From positions 202,412,449 to 202,476,448 of the forward strand of contig NC_081409.1 of assembly GCF_030272615.1 (NCBI RefSeq): a stretch of 64,000 nt of DNA, given 5' to 3'. Origin of the DNA: Cryptomeria japonica (lineage: Eukaryota > Streptophyta > Pinopsida > Cupressales > Cupressaceae). The stretch's first letter is position 1. Each line of letters starts with the position of its first letter. The notes below the pieces were generated by a model. That model did no database searches, was not told where the DNA came from, and worked only from the letters and a program-made list of their open reading frames with translations. Of the stretch, positions 9,315-22,440 are shown one piece after another. Position numbers and translations under genes: made by a program.

Positions 9315-11507
9315 ATGGCGGACAGGCAAATGCGATGGGCAGATGTGCCATTTGACGACCATGATTTGGCTCAGTTACAAACTCCTAATCATTCTCCTCA
9401 ATGGGTTGTCAAGGATGGTCGCTGGCGTGACTTGGCTTATGACAAATTCCTGTTGGCTTCATCATATTTTCGCAAATTTACAGGTAATTTTGTTCCAAAA
9501 CCTTCGCATTCTTATTATAAATCTTTTGTTCCCAAGGCATTGGGTCCTCCTCCTGTTGATCACCCAAAGACTCCTTTTAAGCATTTTCATTCCTTTTTTG
9601 GTTCTTAAAAACCTAGGAAGCATAGATATGTTTTGCCTCAACCGCCATTCGACATTTATGATGGCTCCCCGCATTCTGATGGTTTTTCCCCATTAGCTTC
9701 TTTTGGATCTCCCTCCCAGGATTGTAATCCTTCCCTCCCATCTTATGTCACCTGGCCAAATAACACTTTGGTTTCTAACCCTCACTTCCTTTCTTCCCTG
9801 AATGACATTCATGTTGCTAAACGAGCTCCCTTCCATCCAAATCCACTTCCCCATAACTCTCCCTCTGCATTTTCCAATTTGATAAGGGGTAATCCGCATT
9901 CTTCTATGCAGTATAAGGTTATATTCCCCGATTACATGATTCAAGACTCTGTGAAGTTATTGCATTCTACTGGCCTCATTGGTAAGCTTCTTTCTCCGGT
10001 TTCTTTTGGTAAATTGTTAACATGGGCAAAGTCTAATTGGGATGGTATGAAGGATTTATTTCTGTTTGATAAAGATTCTCTATATTTCATTGTGATTTTC
10101 AATTTTGAAGAGTATAGGGATTGTGTGCATAGATTTAAAGGGTGGTTTTGTTTTGGGATAGGAATTTTTACCTATGCTTGGACTCCTCATTTTGATATTC
10201 AATCGGCAAAGCCATAGTTTATGCCCTTCTGGGTAACTTTCCCAGGTCTTCCTTTGGAGTATCGTGATGTGTATATGGTTGAAATCCTAGCAAACAAATT
10301 GGGCATCTTTATTAAGCATGATTTAGTTCCTTTCGATCGGCCTCATCTTCCGGTTAGGGTTTGTTTGTTATTAAAACTTTCTAAATCCATTCCCTCTGAG
10401 ATTACTATTTGCTCCAAACATGGTGCGTGGATTCAGCCTGTGATAATTCAAGATTCTATCACTATTCATTATTGTTCTCTGTTACTTGGCCATTTCACCT
10501 CTCAATATTGTGGTGATTCTGATGCACCTTTAAGAGTTTGTTCAGATTTTTCATCTGATTTTCGCCAATGTTCCTTTTTTAAAAGTAACGATCGTCGGTC
10601 TTTGAAGGATCATAATGTTAAGGATTCTGCTCATTTACCTCTTTCTGTTACATCTCTCATTCCTTTTTCTGGATACACAATATGTGATGTGCCTCTGATG
10701 GATTTTACTTTTCTCTGCTCTCTGGTCATGTTCTTCTTTGTTCTGTCTGCCATTCATCGGTTTTGTTTTGTTTCTTCAAACTTGGTTAAGTTTCTTCCTA
10801 GTCCTTTCAAGGATTATTGGTCTTTTGAATTTCCTTTGGAACCTTTTTTGTTCTCCTCTGCGAGTTTTTTTCAAATTTCTTGTCCTTCAGTTCCGTTTCC
10901 AAAATTGTTGTTACCTTCGAATGGTTGCACAAATCATTGCTCTGTTAATTATTCTCCTTGTTCTTCTTTTGTGGGTCTGGCCGATGATACCAAAATTGTT
11001 CATAGTTTGATTTTTGATAGTGATTCTTTTTTGCCCATTCCAAGGTCTCCTTCTTCTCTTTCCGTTTTTTAAGAGAAGATTTAGCTTATTGCTTTAGATA
11101 TTTTATTTTCAGTTTCTTCTGATCTATTTGATGAGATTGTTGCAAAGGAATTTCCCGAATTTTCTTTTTCTTTTTCTTCTGCATCTGCCTCTTCGGGGCC
11201 TGTCCATGATGGTTGTCATGTTTCCTCTTCTCAGCCAAATTCAGTTGAAGGTGTGGATGCGGATCTTATTGATAATCCTTCTTCAACTGTTTCTAATGTG
11301 TATGAATTTGATTTATCTCAGAAGTTAGCCTTGGAGCAATCTCCTTCTGTTTCCCCCCCTATTGTTAAAATTCCTAAGAAGAGAAGTCGGAAAATTTTGG
11401 CTAAAATCAAAGAGGAGATTGCGGCTAGTATTCAATCCACTATTGTAGAGAAATTTTGTTCACAAGTCAAAACAAGGAGGGCATGTTGCTCTCCTTGTGA
11501 TAAATGA
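9315..11507 (+). pseudogene. LINE ORF1 (DUF4283 protein), stop-interrupted
   Basis: One frame of 731 codons from ATG 9315 to TGA 11505-11507, broken by four in-frame stops (9606-9608, 10215-10217, 11070-11072, 11082-11084) but with no frameshift noticed. Around residues 210-350 it has the pattern of DUF4283, with a Phe-Glu-Glu-Tyr / Arg-Phe-Lys-Gly-Trp segment, a Trp-Thr-Pro step and the block FWVTFPGLPLEY. In plant L1 elements this domain is found in the RNA-binding ORF1 protein. The C-terminal end is basic (KIPKKRSRKILAKIKEEI). No CCHC knuckle was seen, although many relatives have one. The stop codon overlaps the ORF2 start. Confidence 0.82.
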
Positions 11508-14500
11508 GGATTTTATCGTGGAATGTCAGGGGCTTAAATGCCCCTGACAAAAGGGGAAGGATCAAGAAATTTCTTGATTCTTTAAAAGTGGATATCATCT
11601 TATTGCAAGAGTCTAAAATTTCTCAGGATTCTTTTGATAACATAATTTCCAAATGGTAAGAGTTGTTCATGTTCCTTCTTTGGGTGCTTCTAGTGGTCTT
11701 ATAACTTTATGGAATCCTAAATCAGTCAAAGTTGAGATGTTATCTTTTGCTTCTCATTGGCAGTTGTTAAAGGTTGACCGGTTTGAAGTCTCTTTTGTTC
11801 TGTTTATTATTTATGGTCCGACTTCTCCTTCAGATAAAACCGACTTATGGGATTCCTTATCTGAATTGTTTTTACGATATGATGATTTTTTTATTGTGCT
11901 TGGGGGTGATTTTAATGCTCTCCTTTCCTTGGATGAAAAAAGAGGGGGTAATCCTACAGCTCATAAGGTTATTGATAACTTTTCTTTCTTTGTACAAGAC
12001 ATTGCGTTATTCGATATTTTCCCTTCTAATGGTTCTTTCACTTGGACTTATATGAGATCTAAATGCCAAATTGCCTCTCGCCTTGACAGATTTCTTATTT
12101 CCCTAAACCTACGTTTGAGCAACTTTTTCTTTTCTTCTGAGATTCTTACCTCCTCAGATTCTGACCATTTCCCAATTTTGCTCAATTTTGATAAATTGGA
12201 TCATGTTCCCTCTGTTAGACCTTCTTTTAAGTTTGATAAAATGTGGTCCACTCATCCTCATTTTCTTTCTTTATTAAAGCAATGGTGGATAAGTGCTCCA
12301 TTTTGCAAAGGTACTAAGATGTTTCAATTTTATTCCAAACTGAAATTTGTGAAATCTCAAATTATAGCTTGGAATAAAGAGGCAGTTGCCAATGATTTGA
12401 AGATTGTTAATGAGGAGATGATTAGACATGGCACTAATTCCTCCACTAATGATGCTCAAAAGAAATTGCAAGCTTACTGGGAGATCCTTTGCTCCCGGGT
12501 TGAAATCTATCAGCAGCAAAAGTCTCGTGAGGTTTGGCTTAAAGAAGATGACAGGAATAATGCCTTCTTTCAAGCTGCAGCCAAGCTTAAACAAGTTGCT
12601 TCTACAATTTTTAGTATTAAGGATTCTAAGCCTGGTTATGTCCTTAATTCAGATCAACAAATTAGAGAGGAGAGGGTGTCTTTTTTTAAGAAATTGTTAT
12701 CTCCTTCTTTTTCTTCTTCCTCTATGGATCATCATGTGGATTTGCTTTTAGATTCTATCCCCTCCCTTGTTTCTCATAAGTATAATGACTTTCTTATTAG
12801 GCCTTTTTCTTTAGATGAGCTTCATTCTGTTGTTTTTTCCATTGCCCTTGACAAAGCTCCGGGTCCTGATGGGTTTACTATCTTGTTCTTTTAGAAATGT
12901 TGGGATTTTATTGGTTTTGACTTATTAATGGCTTTTGAAGAGTCTAGGAGGGGTGGGCATATCCTTAAAAAATTTAACATCACTTATATTGCCCTTATCC
13001 CGAAATCTAAGAATCCCCAAACTTTTGTTGAATTTAGACCCATTTCTTTGTGCAACTCTATTTACAAAATCTTCACCAAGGCTATTTATTTAAGACTTAA
13101 AATTCTCCTTCCTCGTATCATCTCTCCTCAACAAGGAGGTTTTGTTCTGGGTCGGGAAACTCATGAGGGAGCAATTGTTGCTCATGAAACTTTACATTCC
13201 ATAATTCGTCCAATATCCCAACTTTTGTGGTCAAACTTGATATGATGAAGGCTTATGATAAAGTTTGTTGGGCTTTTTTGCTCAAAGTTTTGAGAAAATT
13301 TGGTTTCTCTGAAAGTTGGTGTAAATGGATCAAGAGTTGCATTTCTACTGCTTCATTTTTTGTCATCATTAATGGAGCTCCCTCTGGATACTTTTCTTCA
13401 ACCCAGGGTGTTAGACAAGGAGATCCTTTATCTCTTTTCTTATTTATCATTATGGCAGAAGCTTTTATTCGATTGGTTATTAAGCAAAGGGATCTGGGCT
13501 TTTGGTAAGGGGTGTTAATTCCTAACTCTGATATTTCAGTCACTCATAACCTTTTTGCCGATGATACACTTTTATTTGGGTCTTCTTCTATTGAAGAGGC
13601 TACTCATATTAAATTTATTCTGGATACTTATACTCTTAAAATCTGGCCAACAGATTAGCCCCCATAAATCCAAGATCTTCATTTTTAATACTCCTTAGTT
13701 GGTGGCTGATAGACTTGTGAATATCTTAGGTTTCCCAGTAGACTCTCTTCCTTCTACCTATTTGGGGATTCCTTTCTTTATGGGATCTGCTAAGTCTTAT
13801 TTTTGGAATTCGGTTATTGAGAGACTTAAATCTCATATTTCTACTTGGAAGGCTAGGTGGTTGTCTCTTTCAGGTAGGATACTTCTCATTAAAACGGTCC
13901 TATCTGCCATTCCTAATTACTATATCTTAGTTCTTCAAGCTCCCAGATCAGTCATCTCCCAAATTGAAAAGATTATTCGATCTTTTCTTTGGAAAAATAA
14001 CATGACAGAAGATAAAAAGATTCCACTGATCTCTTTGACCAAGATGTCTCTTTCCAAGCAAGTTGGTGGTGTTGGGATTCAGGACTTATCTAAAAGAAAT
14101 AGGGCTTTTGGGGGCAAACTAGTTTGGTCTATGTGTACTAAGCCCCAATCTTTGTGGTGCCAAATTATGCAGGCTAAGTATTTGGATTCCCAGAATCCTG
14201 CTAGGATCTTCACAATTTCTAATCCTCCACAAGGGTTTGCTATTTGGAACTTTATGATCTCATGTTGGGAAGTGGTCTCTAATTTTCTCTCCTGGCAGGT
14301 CCATTCGGGGGAGGATATTCTTTTTTGGAAAGACTCCTGAAATGGCTTTCCCCCTCTTTCGCAACATGATTCTCTTGCTTCTGTTTCAGTTGTTCTTTCT
14401 CAATCATGGGGAGTTAGATTGGTTGATTATGTAGATAGTGTTGATATATTTTCTCACAAGGTCTCATGGAAGGATCCCTCTACTCTTCTATTGTCCTTGC

Positions 14501-15744
14501 AGGAAATTCAAAATTTTAAATCTTCTTTGCAAGACTGAGTGGCTTTCCTTTCTAACATCAAAGATCAACTTATTTGGTGCCCTTCTAAATCAGGAAACTA
14601 CTCTGTTAAAAAAGGATATTTTGCTATTCAACAAATGGCCAATCAAAATGCTCCTCATCATGCCTTTTTGTTCTGTTGGAATAATTCAGTATTACCTAAA
14701 GCTGGTGGTTTTTCCTAGCTCGTGCTACAAAATAGAATTTTGACTAGTGACTGTTTAGTCAAATTTAATATTGCAGCATCCTTTTCTTGTGTCTTATGTG
14801 GTAAAACTCTTGAAGATGTCAATCATCTTTTTCTTTATTGTGAGTTTGCGAGTAGTTGTTGGCATTTTGTCCTCCAAAAGTTATCTCTTTCATTCCCTTT
14901 ACCTTTATCTTTATGGGACATGTTTCAGTCTTGGCCAGTTTTGTATTCATCTTCTCTATTTGCTTGTTTGTGGTTTATAATTCCCTCTTCAGTCATATGG
15001 GCCATTTGGTGGGAAAGAAACAAGTGCATTTTTAGATGTGACTTATCGGATTTATCGGTTGTTCTTGGGATTTTGGAAAGAAGTATTATTGAGCAAGTTA
15101 ATGCTCATGTTCAAAAATATTTTAATATGAATTCAAAGTTCTCTTCCTGGGACAATTTTTTGATCTCTTTTTGGAAAAGTATCATTATTCCTGTATCACC
15201 CGCCTTTCCAAGGATTCGGAAAACACCTGTAGACATAAATTCCATAAAATGGCATCCTCCTAATGCCCCTTTTTGTAAATTGAATTTTGATGGATCCTCC
15301 CGTGGAAATCCTGGTGATTCAGGAATAGGGATAGTTTTTCGTGATCATTTGGGTTTTTTATTAGCATTAAAAGCTATGTCAATTTCTTTTGGCACAAATA
15401 ATATGGTTGAGGCTTGTGCTCTTTTAGAAGGTCTTGTTATGGCTAAGGATTTGAATTTCAAATACCTTCATATTGAAGGTGATTCGGCTATTGTCATTAA
15501 TGCTTGCAAGGCAAGAAAAGCTGATAATTGGCATTTCTAGTATATTCTTGAACAAATATGGACTCTTCTTGATACGTTTGAGCACCTCATCATCTCACAT
15601 GTTTATCGTGAAGGTAATGCATTCGCTGATTGCCTCACTAATATGGGTTGTGACAAAACTGTTATTGATTCCTCTAGATTGGGGTGTGATTTGATGAGCT
15701 TCCCAAACCTATTAAGTATAGCCTGTAGAGAGTCGAGTATTTAA
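11504..15744 (+). pseudogene. LINE ORF2: endonuclease, reverse transcriptase, zf-RVT, RNase H
   Basis: Begins with MRILSWNVRGLNAPDKRGR, the N-terminus of an exonuclease-endonuclease-phosphatase domain with the metal-binding Asn and LLQES. A frameshift at about 11650 leads into the rest of the endonuclease (GGDFNAL; DSDHFPI). RT follows: APGPDGFT, a stop at about 12892, then IALIPK and RPISLCN. A frameshift near 13210 leads to VKLDMMKAYD, GVRQGDPLS and the catalytic FADDTLLFG at about 13553-13579. A further frameshift near 13640 and stops at 13696, 14338, 14536 and 14716 interrupt the rest. A Cys/His zf-RVT domain (CVLCGKT...HLFLYCEFA...CW) is at about 14790-14870. An RNase H domain (NFDGSSRGNPG; NMVEACALLEGL; IEGDSA) spans about 15280-15690. 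In life it would nick target DNA and copy the LINE RNA there. Confidence 0.92.
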
Positions 15745-16628
15745 TCTTTCTTATTATATGATTGCTCGTTTATACGAGTTGATATTCTCTTCTCTTCGTG
15801 AGGTATTTATTTTCATAATTCCATTTGGTTTTGATTTGAGGTACTTTGCTTTACTCGATCATCATTGGCATTCATTAATGATGAGTTGGAATTGTTATTG
15901 ATGTTGTTCGTGTGTTTGGTACCCTCTTCTGGTGCCAAATCTAGAGATATTTATTTTCACATTGGGAATTTGTCCTTCATATGCCATTTAAAGTTTGGTG
16001 CGGCGTTGTTTTCATGATTATCTCTATACACCGCTTCTTTTGATTTGTCAGATTTTTTATGATATATCTCCTCTTTCTTTTCATTTACGGCATAAAAATT
16101 TTGGGCTTCATTTCTCTCTAGCATTTCCGCATTCACCTCTTCTCCTTTGGCATTTGTCTATAATGGTGGACCGCAGATCTCATGTCATTGGTGTCAATCA
16201 TGTTTTGGACCCTTGTGTTTCTTGTAAATTCTTTATGTTTTGTAGTATATATATATTTTGGTTGCAGGTGTTTTTTGGTGCAAGGGCATGTCAATTTTGG
16301 TTGTAGGAGTTCTTTGTTGCAGGGCCTTCAAGATATCCCAGGAACTTATTTTGTAAATAAGCTTGCATGCTACTATTCTGTAAAAAGAGCTTGCATGCTT
16401 CTATTTGTAAATAAGCCTGCATGCTCCTTTGTTGATCTCTATTTTGTAACTAGCTCCGGCTAGAGGATTGTTCACTACTTCTCTTCTATAATCATGTTGA
16501 TGAGCAATGACTGGAGTTTTTCTTGCTGGTTCTTTTCTCTGGGAGGAACCAGTTTTTAAATATATTGTAAAAATTATATATTATTAATAAAATATATCAA
16601 GTGGCATTGCCACCTTGCCAAAAAAAAA
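15745..16628 (+). other. LINE 3' UTR and A tail
   Basis: No coding. At about 16355-16425 there are three related blocks carrying GCATGC and separated by about 30 bases (TTGCATGCT, TTGCATGCT, CTGCATGCT), an imperfect tandem repeat. AATAAA is at 16586-16591 and the A run is 16620-16628. Confidence 0.65.
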
Positions 16629-18000
16629 TCATTTTTTAGAAGTGACATTTATTTGGTAATGCATAACATTTTTATAGCAAGAAGGAAATTCTAATTTTAA
16701 AAATATAGAATTGTCAAACCAATATCTAGTGAATGGATATTTTTCATAATTTTTTGTTACATATATATTTTTTAGTTAATTTTTTAAGACAGAGTAATTG
16801 TAATTTGAAGAGAGGTGTATTTTGTAATGCATAACTTTTTTTGTTTGCATTTGAATTAACTTATTTCTTTCGTATTGAAATGAAGATATCAATACCTAGG
16901 GGGAAAAAAATTACAATTTGTTTTCTCTATTTTTGAAATTTTCCACGTGTTCAAAACACAATCCTTAATGTTCAATGAAAAACCTACATTCATAAGAAAT
17001 AAAACATAAATATATTAATGAGATTAAATATATTAAAAACTATACTATTTGGAAAGCTTATAATAAGGACTAAATACTTAAAAAACGAAAATTCTAAATG
17101 AATCCATTTGACCCCCCAAAAGCTAATATAAAAGTGGTTTTTTATCAACATTTTGATAGGTGCGAAAGAGACTCCATTGCAGGTATGATTTAGAAGTAGA
17201 GAAGGTCTATCCAAGAAATTTTGATCTAAGTGCCTTTGATCTTTAACTCTCCTCAATCAATTACTTCAAATGGGATCTCTTAAACCTTAAATCATTATAT
17301 TTTCTAAAAAATGTATGATTTCAACAAAAATCAAAATGTACCAAAAAGTGTAACCTAGTATTTTGGAATCGTCCAATCTTAAGATGCCACTTTTTTTCTA
17401 AAATCGACAAAGTATGACTTTTCGATGAGAAATTGAAGATAGCTTACACTCAAATTTTTAAGATGCAACGAGAACAAGAGTTGTAGTGCTCTAAATCTAC
17501 TTTCTAACCTACTAATTTTTTTTAAATGGTAGAGATTAAGGGTTTCAAAAAGGGGGGTCACACAAAGTGGTCATGTTTTTATTAAAAAACATAACATAGC
17601 ATCTATTGTGCCCCCCTTAAAATGTTAAATGTTTTATAGAATTTTAAAAATCACTCTAGTGAGAAATTAGCTAACACCATTTAGTTTATGCTGGATTTTT
17701 CGATTAATTTTCAAATGAATATATGATTTTTTAGTCCTGAACAATAGATATTTGAGTGTGCTCCCATAAATTTTTTGAAAACTAATTGAAAAATCAATTT
17801 TTTAATACATCTAAAATGGAGTCTAGTTTCTAAAAAGGTAATTTCCCTCAAATTTTGATGAATGAGTAGAAAACTATACCCAAAATACCACATGTTGGTT
17901 TTTGACCAAAAAATAGACACACTAATAAAAGAAGTGAAACCTTAACATAATCAAAACATGAAAAAAAATGTATGGTTAGATAGCTAAGAGAGAGTTTGAT
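16629..18000. other. AT-rich spacer
   Basis: AT-rich sequence with many A and T runs. No ORF, structured RNA or element end can be supported. Confidence 0.5.
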
Positions 18001-19500
18001 GTCATCATGGTATTTTTTCAAATTTACATGGTATCACTACCTCTCCCTCTAACCATCTCTCTCTCCCCATCTCTAGGTCTCTCCCTCTATACCTCTCTCT
18101 CCTTGTCTCATTACCCACCTCTCTCTCCCCCTCTATCTCTTCCCTAGGTCTCTCACCCCTCTCCCTAGTCTCTAGATCATTCAATTTTATATATCTCCCC
18201 TCTCTAGTTCTTTCCCACCCTCACGGGGGCATCACATTGTGAACCTGAGTTATAGCACGTGTGTTCATGGCATACTAAAGAATCCCCCTATTTTCAAAAA
18301 ATATTGCTCTAAAGTCTTTTTTTGTCACCCCCTTTCAATACATAGCCTAAATTAAAAGCCCCCCTATTTTCGCCAAATATTGTATTTTTTCATAACCCAA
18401 ATTTCAAACCCCACATATTGTACTCTCATTTTTGGGATATTAAACCCCCCAATATGAATGCACGTGATATAATATTGCCTAGCCATTGAAGCCCCCATGC
18501 CCACCCTCTCTCTCACCCCATCTCTAGGTCTCTCCCTCTATACCTCTCTCTGCTTGTCTCGTTACCCACCTCTCTTTCCCCCTCTATCTCCCTCCCCTAA
18601 GTCTCTCACCCCTCTCTCCCTAGTCTCTAGGTCTTTCAAATTGATATCTCTCCCCTCTCTAGTTCTTTCCCACCCTCTCCACATCTTTCTTTGCTTCCTT
18701 ACCCCTCTTTCTCTCTTTATGAGCTTATCTCTCCCATTTTCTTCACTCTCCCCCTCACTTCTCTACCTCTCCCCTCTCTAGGTCCCTCTATCACTCTATA
18801 TCTCCCTCCTTAGCTCTCTCGCTAAGTAATCACCTATCCCTCCCTTGTATAGGGTTTAGGTAATAGGGTGTAGGACAATGTTTAGTGTTAAGGGTACAAG
18901 ATTGATTGTATAGGGTGTAGGGTACATAGAGTTGAGGGTATTACCTATATTCATACCTCCCTCTATCTCTCCATCTTCCTCTCTCTTCTTTCTCACACCT
19001 CTCTCCCTTCTCTAGGTTTCTCCCTCCCTTTCTCCCTCTCTCCCTCTTTATCTCCTCCTCCCTACTTACCCCCATGTCTCTCTCCCTCCCTTCTCTCTTT
19101 TTCTCTCTCTCCATTGTCTAGGTCGTCACCTCTCCCTCGCACCCTCTCTCTCCCCCCTCTCTTGATTTCTCTTTTCCTCTCCACCTCTCTACTTCTCCAT
19201 CCATGTCTCATTACCCACCTCTCTCTCTCTCCCCCTTTAGGTATATCACCCCTTTCTCTCCACATCTATGCATAGGCTATAGGTGTATGTTATAGGGTAT
19301 AGGGTACATAGGGTATTATTCTCTATCCCTCTCTTTCTCTCTCCTTCCCACTCTCTCATTATCTAGGTCATCACCTCTCCTTACCACACTCTCTCTTCCC
19401 TCCCTAGGTTTCTCCCTCACTCTCCACCTCTCTTCCTCTCCATCCATGTCTCGTTACCAACCTCCAACGTTGCAAATACCTCTTTTCTCTCTCACTAAGT
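18000..19500. repeat. Pyrimidine-rich low-complexity tract with internal duplications
   Basis: Long CTCTCTCCCTC-type sequence. A segment of about 125 bases at 18050-18175 recurs at about 18505-18635 with small changes, including the phrase CCATCTCTAGGTCTCTCC. Two short blocks inside it, 18858-18945 and 19271-19316, are instead rich in TAGGG/AGGGT and include AGGGTTTAGG, resembling degenerate plant telomere repeat. Open frames across the tract are compositional artefacts. Confidence 0.8.
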
Positions 19501-21774
19501 TGCATAAAATTAATAAAGCCCCAAGATGGCGAGATCATAGCTATAATACCACTTTAATCTCCCTTGTAATATATATTTAAAATCGGATTTTATAAACCTC
19601 CTTTGGAATAAATTGATATGACAATAATGTCACCAAATATAGCACAACTGGAACTAGAGTAGATTAACCTAATTTTGCTAATAACTTCTCGAGTTGAAAA
19701 ATAATGTTTGTCTACAAATTCGTAATGATAATCCTCAAACTCATGTTCTTTGATCACATGGAAACCTTGAACACCCCATCCAACAATCTCCTTCTCTACT
19801 ATTTTGACAACAACTTATGAACAAGGATAAGTTGTGTTAGAAAATGCAAATGAATATTGAAACTTCTAAAGCCAATTTGGGTGCCCAAATCCAATGCCCA
19901 AGAAGATGTAATTGAAAATGTGATCTTTGTGACAATTGTCATAACACCTTGACAATCAACCAATGAGTTGTCATATTCTTCGTACCAACAAATGCCACAA
20001 AATGTCAAAAATAAGATGTGGGAAGCTCTCTAAGTCGTGTGCCCAAATGAGAGGAATATTAATTTAATCTCTTTTGAACAAATCATATTTATGTCGTAAT
20101 CAATAAGATATCAAATTTATTATTATTTTCCTAGATTGGCATATGACTCTAATTTGTTATTTTGAAGCAATTGGGCTTACTATATTTTGTAAGTCGCTAG
20201 TTTTAGAAAGGGCACATGACAAGTCCTTCCTCCCAAATATATTAAAAAAAAATTGGCCTTGTCATGTTGCATCCTCCATTGGGCAAATTCTTCTATATGA
20301 ACAGGTGCTTTGTAATGTTTATCTTTCTCAGCTTTCTCTCTCTTGTTTCTAACACCTCTTCAAGGATCAAAATCAATTTCCCTTCTTCATCCAATAGTGG
20401 TAGGTCGATTTAAGCTACTACTTGCCATCCAAGAAACCTTTTTAGACATGGAACATTGAAAAACACTTGGTCTTGAGTTTCTCAACCCCTTTTCTTTTCA
20501 AAGAGCTCTATTTGTATGGCTACAATCTAACAAAAGCCAAATTCTCCATCTCAAAAACTCTTTATGTTCTCTTCCTATTTGCATACATCTTTTGTTGATT
20601 TTGAGCATCATGCAAATTGTGATTAAGTGATCTCAAAATCTCTTGACTAACAATCTGGATAAGATGGTAGTAATGAACAACTATAGAATCTACCATGTGA
20701 AGAAATAAAGACAACTAGTTTCCCACCTTTTCCCTTGATCAAACTCTTTGATCAATTTAATGATTTTGATCAAATTTGCAAACATGGCAAGAAAAATGCA
20801 TATGCTAAGATTTGTCCTTATGAATACATATGTTGAAGCAATATTAGTTTAATAGTAAGTGATAGCATACAAAACACTAGTATGCAATTTATACAAAACA
20901 CTAGTATGCAATTTTGTATGTTTCATGCTCAAGTTGACATCTAACGATTGGAATTGAATTGCATATTCCTAGGTTGGTCATTAGATGTTTAAGTCATGTT
21001 CTCTATGATCACATCATGCTTTTCAATCGCTCTAATACTAAGTCATAGCGCATGATACATGATCTCTGAACAAATTAGAACTTTGTTTAATTTTGATTTC
21101 GGTAATTTATGTGTCAGAATAAAAAAATGGAAATGCCATATGTTACTTGCACTCTAAGGTCAAAGGACCAAAGTGAGTCCAAAGTAACTAATGAAAAATA
21201 CTAAGGCCTTAAAAGCATAATAGTTGTCCTTAACATTGTGCACAGTAAAGTTTTGCCAATGTGGAAAGAAAGGGGTGAAGAGCCCGAAGTGATAGATTGC
21301 ATTCACCACTATCCTCACCCCCTTACCCACAAATGGTTAAAGTTTCTTGTGTTAGATTCGGGCCCTTCCCTTAGGAAAGGCACCAAAATATTTCATCACC
21401 ATCCTCTCCCCCCTACAAACAAATGGTTAAAGTTGCTTATGTGTTAAGTGGGGCCCCTTGCATTAGAAATGTCACCAAAACCTTAAATAAAGTCATCAGG
21501 ATTCCAGCCAATGACCACATTCTCCTCTCATATTACTTCATGCGCATATGCACACTAAAGAATGCGACAACAAAGTTATTTGTGTGTGTTGTGTGCTTAT
21601 ACCCAGCTAACCAAATATATAATTGAATTTAAATAAAATGCTTTAGTTCAAAATGAACATTTTGATGAGAAAACATTGTGATCTGCTTTGTGCATTCCAA
21701 TAATATCCCAATGCGGAATGCCTATGCTCATATTTTTGGAATTCTCTCACGTATCTTGAAATAGAAGACAATAT
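19500..21774. other. Non-coding spacer, possible LTR-element debris
   Basis: No gene is supported. Near 19540 the plus strand has GCTATAATACCA, two changes from the reverse complement of a Met-tRNA primer site, so an eroded minus-strand Copia element is possible. At 21300-21480 two loosely related copies, each with ACAAATGGTTAAAGTT(T/G)CTT, sit about 115 bases apart. Nothing else stands out. Confidence 0.4.
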
Positions 21775-22039
21775 CAGTTACAGAACAATCTCTAGAGCCA
21801 CAGAAAAATCAACTTGTTTCTATTTAATAAAAAGTGAGGCATGTATGGCCAATGGACCCCTTTACATTCATAAGACAGAGCCATCTCTTTGGTAGGAGTA
21901 CAGTATAATCCTATTCCTTAATACTAATCAAGGTTTTGCATATCAGTTAATTTAGATTTGCTTGTATAGTCATCCCAGTAGACAGTGCGAGGGACTTAAA
22001 AAATGACCACAACAAATATGGGTATTCCAAGACACATTA

Positions 22040-22440
22040 TATTTTAGCTGCTTTGAAAAATTATAAGCATATTCCCCTGATTGTATTCCTTCGTCAAAAT
22101 TTTGAAATTCACCTCGCAAACAGCTACTATGTCACAATGGTGTAGGAATTCTGACCAACAGATAACAAGATGTAGAAACATTTTCATTGCCCTGCTGCTA
22201 TCCAGTATAGTTGAACACAATGACAAAGATTTGTGCCTTTGCTGGGAGTCTTATGGCTTGTTTATTGAAGAGTGTCATAGTCCGGAAGAAAGAAGGAAGT
22301 GGAAGGGCAGACGCCTTTGCCAAGATCTTGAGCAAATGGAATTGCTTCTTCTCCAGGTAACTGTTGGGGATCTTCTAAAGCCCACCGCCGTGGGCTAGAT
22401 CTGTTACAACCAACCAACTCCACAGGGTCAACAAATGCCA
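22040..22440. other. Block conserved in both duplicate copies, no recognised product
   Basis: Matches about 53050-53460 closely, for example around AAATGGAATTGCTTCT and AAAGCCCACCGCCG. Short frames exist on both strands, one of 105 codons on the plus strand. In copy B the equivalent plus frame has stops, and the minus frame carries the same TAG in both copies. I do not recognise a protein and treat it as duplicated downstream sequence, possibly a gene relic. Confidence 0.4.

Larger units (their letters stand above)
8938..16628 (+). mobile_element. L1-like LINE retrotransposon, near full length, inactivated
   Basis: The order is a GC-richer 5' leader, ORF1, ORF2 (endonuclease, reverse transcriptase, zf-RVT, RNase H), a 3' UTR with AATAAA at 16586-16591, and a 9-base A tail at 16620-16628. 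ORF1 has in-frame stops, and ORF2 has several stops and frameshifts. The 5' end is uncertain. I place it where the peroxidase fragment ends. No convincing target-site duplication was found; an 11-base match (ATTTTTTAGAA) near 8473 and just after the A tail is noted but is low-complexity. Confidence 0.9.

Noticed and set aside
8473-16640. 11-base match ATTTTTTAGAA on both sides as LINE target duplication
   Set aside because: T/A-rich and offset from the likely 5' end by several hundred bases that include the peroxidase relic, so chance is likely.
18497-19265. Open frames of 67-94 codons in the CT-rich tract
   Set aside because: They arise from low-complexity sequence, with no start context or motif.
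22081-22398. 105-codon plus-strand frame next to protease A
   Set aside because: The equivalent frame in duplicate copy B is broken by stops and no family was recognised; kept only as a conserved block.
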